A DNA stretch of 64,000 bases from DASUPK01 sp963821705. GTDB lineage: Bacteria; Actinomycetota; Thermoleophilia; Solirubrobacterales; 70-9. The notes below the pieces were generated by a model. It had not been told where the DNA came from, did no database searches, and saw only the letters and a list, made by a program, of their open reading frames with translations. Position numbers and translations under genes: made by a program. Positions 62,809 through 64,000 of the stretch are shown here, piece after piece (within the stretch, counting starts at the first letter, position 1; every line of letters begins with the position of its first letter). The DNA lies in NCBI GenBank assembly GCA_963821705.1, contig CAWGEV010000005.1, positions 248,001 through 312,000 on the forward strand. Reading direction: 5' to 3'.

Positions 62809-64000
62809 GGCGTGGTGCCCGGCGGCGGCGAGACGCCGACCGCGATGGTCACCGTGTCACCGCGCTGGCCGCGGGAGCCCGCCGGCGGGAACTCGGAGAT
62901 CACGACGCCGATCTTGGTCGGGTCGGTGGTGTTCTGATCGGTGACGGCCGGGACGAAGCCCGCCTTCTTCAGGGCCGTGACCGCGGCCTTCCGGGTCTGA
63001 CCGATCACATTGGGCACGGTGATCGCTCCGGTGGAGGCGAAGATCGTCACCTGCGCGCCGCGGCTCACACGCTTCCCCGCCGCGGGGCTCTGGCTCAGCA
63101 CCTTGCCCTGCGGCTCGGTCGAGTCTCGCTGCACCTCGGTCCCCGAGAGGCCTGCGTTGCCGAGCGCGGCCAGGGCCGCCTGATCGTCCATCCCGACCAC
63201 GTTGGGCACGGTCACCGTGTTGGCGCCGCGCGAGATCAGCAGGTTCACCGGCTGCAGCGTCGAGAGCTGCGTCCCCGCCGGCGGTGAGGTCCCGATCACC
63301 AATCCGCGCGGCACGGACTTCGAGTACTGCTGGACGATGTTGACCTTGAAACCCGCCTTCTCCAGGCGTTTGGTGGCGTCGGATTGGTTCAGGTTGGCGA
63401 CGTTGGGCACCGCGACGATCGCCGGGCCGGAGCTGACGCTGAGCGTGACGGTCGATCCCTCCTCCGCCTTGCCGCCACCGCGGTCCGTCGGGATCGGGTC
63501 CTGCTCCACGACCTGGTTCCTCGGCGCTCCGCTCGGGACGGCCTTGATCGCCACGTTGAAGCCCTTGGAGTCGAGCGCGTGGCTGGCCTGGTCGACGTTC
63601 TGGCCGATCACGTCCGGCACCGCGACGTGCGACGGCCGCGTCAGCGCGTAGGCGACCAAGGCCGCCACCCCGGCGACCAGCAGGGCGATCACGAACCAGC
63701 GCCAGCGGCGTCTCCGCCGTTCGCGTTCGTACTCGTCGTAGTCCTCGTAGTCCTCCTCGGGAATGTCGGTCTCGCCTTCGGGGGAGACCGCGGCGAAGGC
63801 GGCGGTGTCCTCGGGCCGCGGCGCGTCCGGCGCCCGCTCGGCTGCATCCAGGGCCTTGAGGAACGCGTCGGCGTCCTTGAACCGCGCATCCGGGTCCTTG
63901 GCCAGCGCGCGCATCACTACCGCGTCGAGGGCGGGCGGTATGTCCGGGTTGATCGCGCTCGGCCGGCGGGGGGCCTCGGAGACCTGCTTGAGGGCGACGG
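62805..64000 (-). CDS. pknB: PASTA Ser/Thr kinase PknB, C-terminal part (5' end outside window)
   Basis: The frame stays open to the window edge; the visible 398 or so residues start inside the kinase C-lobe (PALDAVVMRALAKDPDARF). A juxtamembrane Asp/Glu/Arg stretch, one transmembrane helix (FVIALLVAGVAALVAYAL) and four PASTA repeats follow, each opening V-P-N/D-V-x-G-like (VPDVIGQN, VPNVANLN, VPNVVGMD, VPNVIGQT). Such kinases sense muropeptides or lipid II and control wall synthesis. A Pro-rich end follows. It lies directly upstream of ddl. Confidence 0.94.
   Translation of the reverse strand, partial: VALKQVSEAPRRPSAINPDIPPALDAVVMRALAKDPDARFKDADAFLKALDAAERAPDAPRPEDTAAFAAVSPEGETDIPEEDYEDYDEYERERRRRRWRWFVIALLVAGVAALVAYALTRPSHVAVPDVIGQNVDQASHALDSKGFNVAIKAVPSGAPRNQVVEQDPIPTDRGGGKAEEGSTVTLSVSSGPAIVAVPNVANLNQSDATKRLEKAGFKVNIVQQYSKSVPRGLVIGTSPPAGTQLSTLQPVNLLISRGANTVTVPNVVGMDDQAALAALGNAGLSGTEVQRDSTEPQGKVLSQSPAAGKRVSRGAQVTIFASTGAITVPNVIGQTRKAAVTALKKAGFVPAVTDQNTTDPTKIGVVISEFPPAGSRGQRGDTVTIAVGVSPPPGTTP

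Overview
The window is GC-rich (roughly 70 %) bacterial chromosome, almost fully coding. It carries several traits of high-GC Actinomycetota: an Rv2578c-type radical SAM protein, frequent GTG and TTG starts, a LexA box of the CGAAC-N4-GTTCG type, DUF3105 and LytR_C proteins, and a PASTA kinase next to ddl. The secreted-protein style and the HNH family point to Thermoleophilia (Solirubrobacterales or a relative). That placement is inference from family knowledge, not from a search.

Layout. 1-6107: purine synthesis (end of purL, then purF, purN, purH), with a secreted six-repeat propeller gene between purL and purF. 6108-7317: an HNH-type ORF, tRNA-Lys and an Rrf2 regulator. 7415-11191: a complete sulfate ABC importer (cysA, cysW, cysT, sbp). 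11350-14120: a SplB-like radical SAM protein interrupted by a LAGLIDADG intein, diverging from an unknown gene across a perfect LexA box. 14117-17136: thiamine genes (a ThiS-ThiG fusion and thiO under a TPP riboswitch, then thiE). 17139-26109: a 2-oxoacid dehydrogenase complex (lpd, E1 alpha, E1 beta, E2) with the lipoate genes lipB and lipA that activate it, plus a TMEM175-type channel and small accessory genes.

26193-32512: secreted and membrane genes (GH25-like hydrolase, rhomboid protease, S11 peptidase, polysaccharide lyase-like protein) and tRNA-Ala(TGC). 32587-44556: a glutamate dehydrogenase with many frameshifts, a disordered acidic protein, a GGDEF cyclase, tRNA-Ala(CGC), an Amt ammonium transporter, a LysR regulator, a universal stress protein, metF and others. 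44605-57581: an envelope polysaccharide locus (priming sugar transferase, four glycosyltransferases, flippase, ligase/polymerase-like protein, 4,6-dehydratase, FemAB-like and GNAT transferases, LytR_C protein). 57675-64000: dedA, uppP, purM, a Ser/Thr kinase, ddl and the C-terminal part of a PASTA kinase.

How the parts fit. The E2 lipoyl domain is the likely target of LipB and LipA encoded just downstream. UppP recycles the undecaprenyl carrier that the priming transferase, flippase and ligase would use, and ddl and the PASTA kinase tie the right edge to peptidoglycan synthesis.

Oddities. Interrupted frames occur in gdh (about seven places, mostly explained by single inserted bases), lipA and the stress gene. 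A short dispersed element with the core TGGCGAAGCC or GGCGAAGCC sits mostly at gene 3' ends. Many start codons lie 6-11 bases after a TANNNT hexamer without a clear ribosome site, which suggests frequent leaderless transcripts. I found no CRISPR array, no IS transposase, no prophage and no clearly novel defence system.
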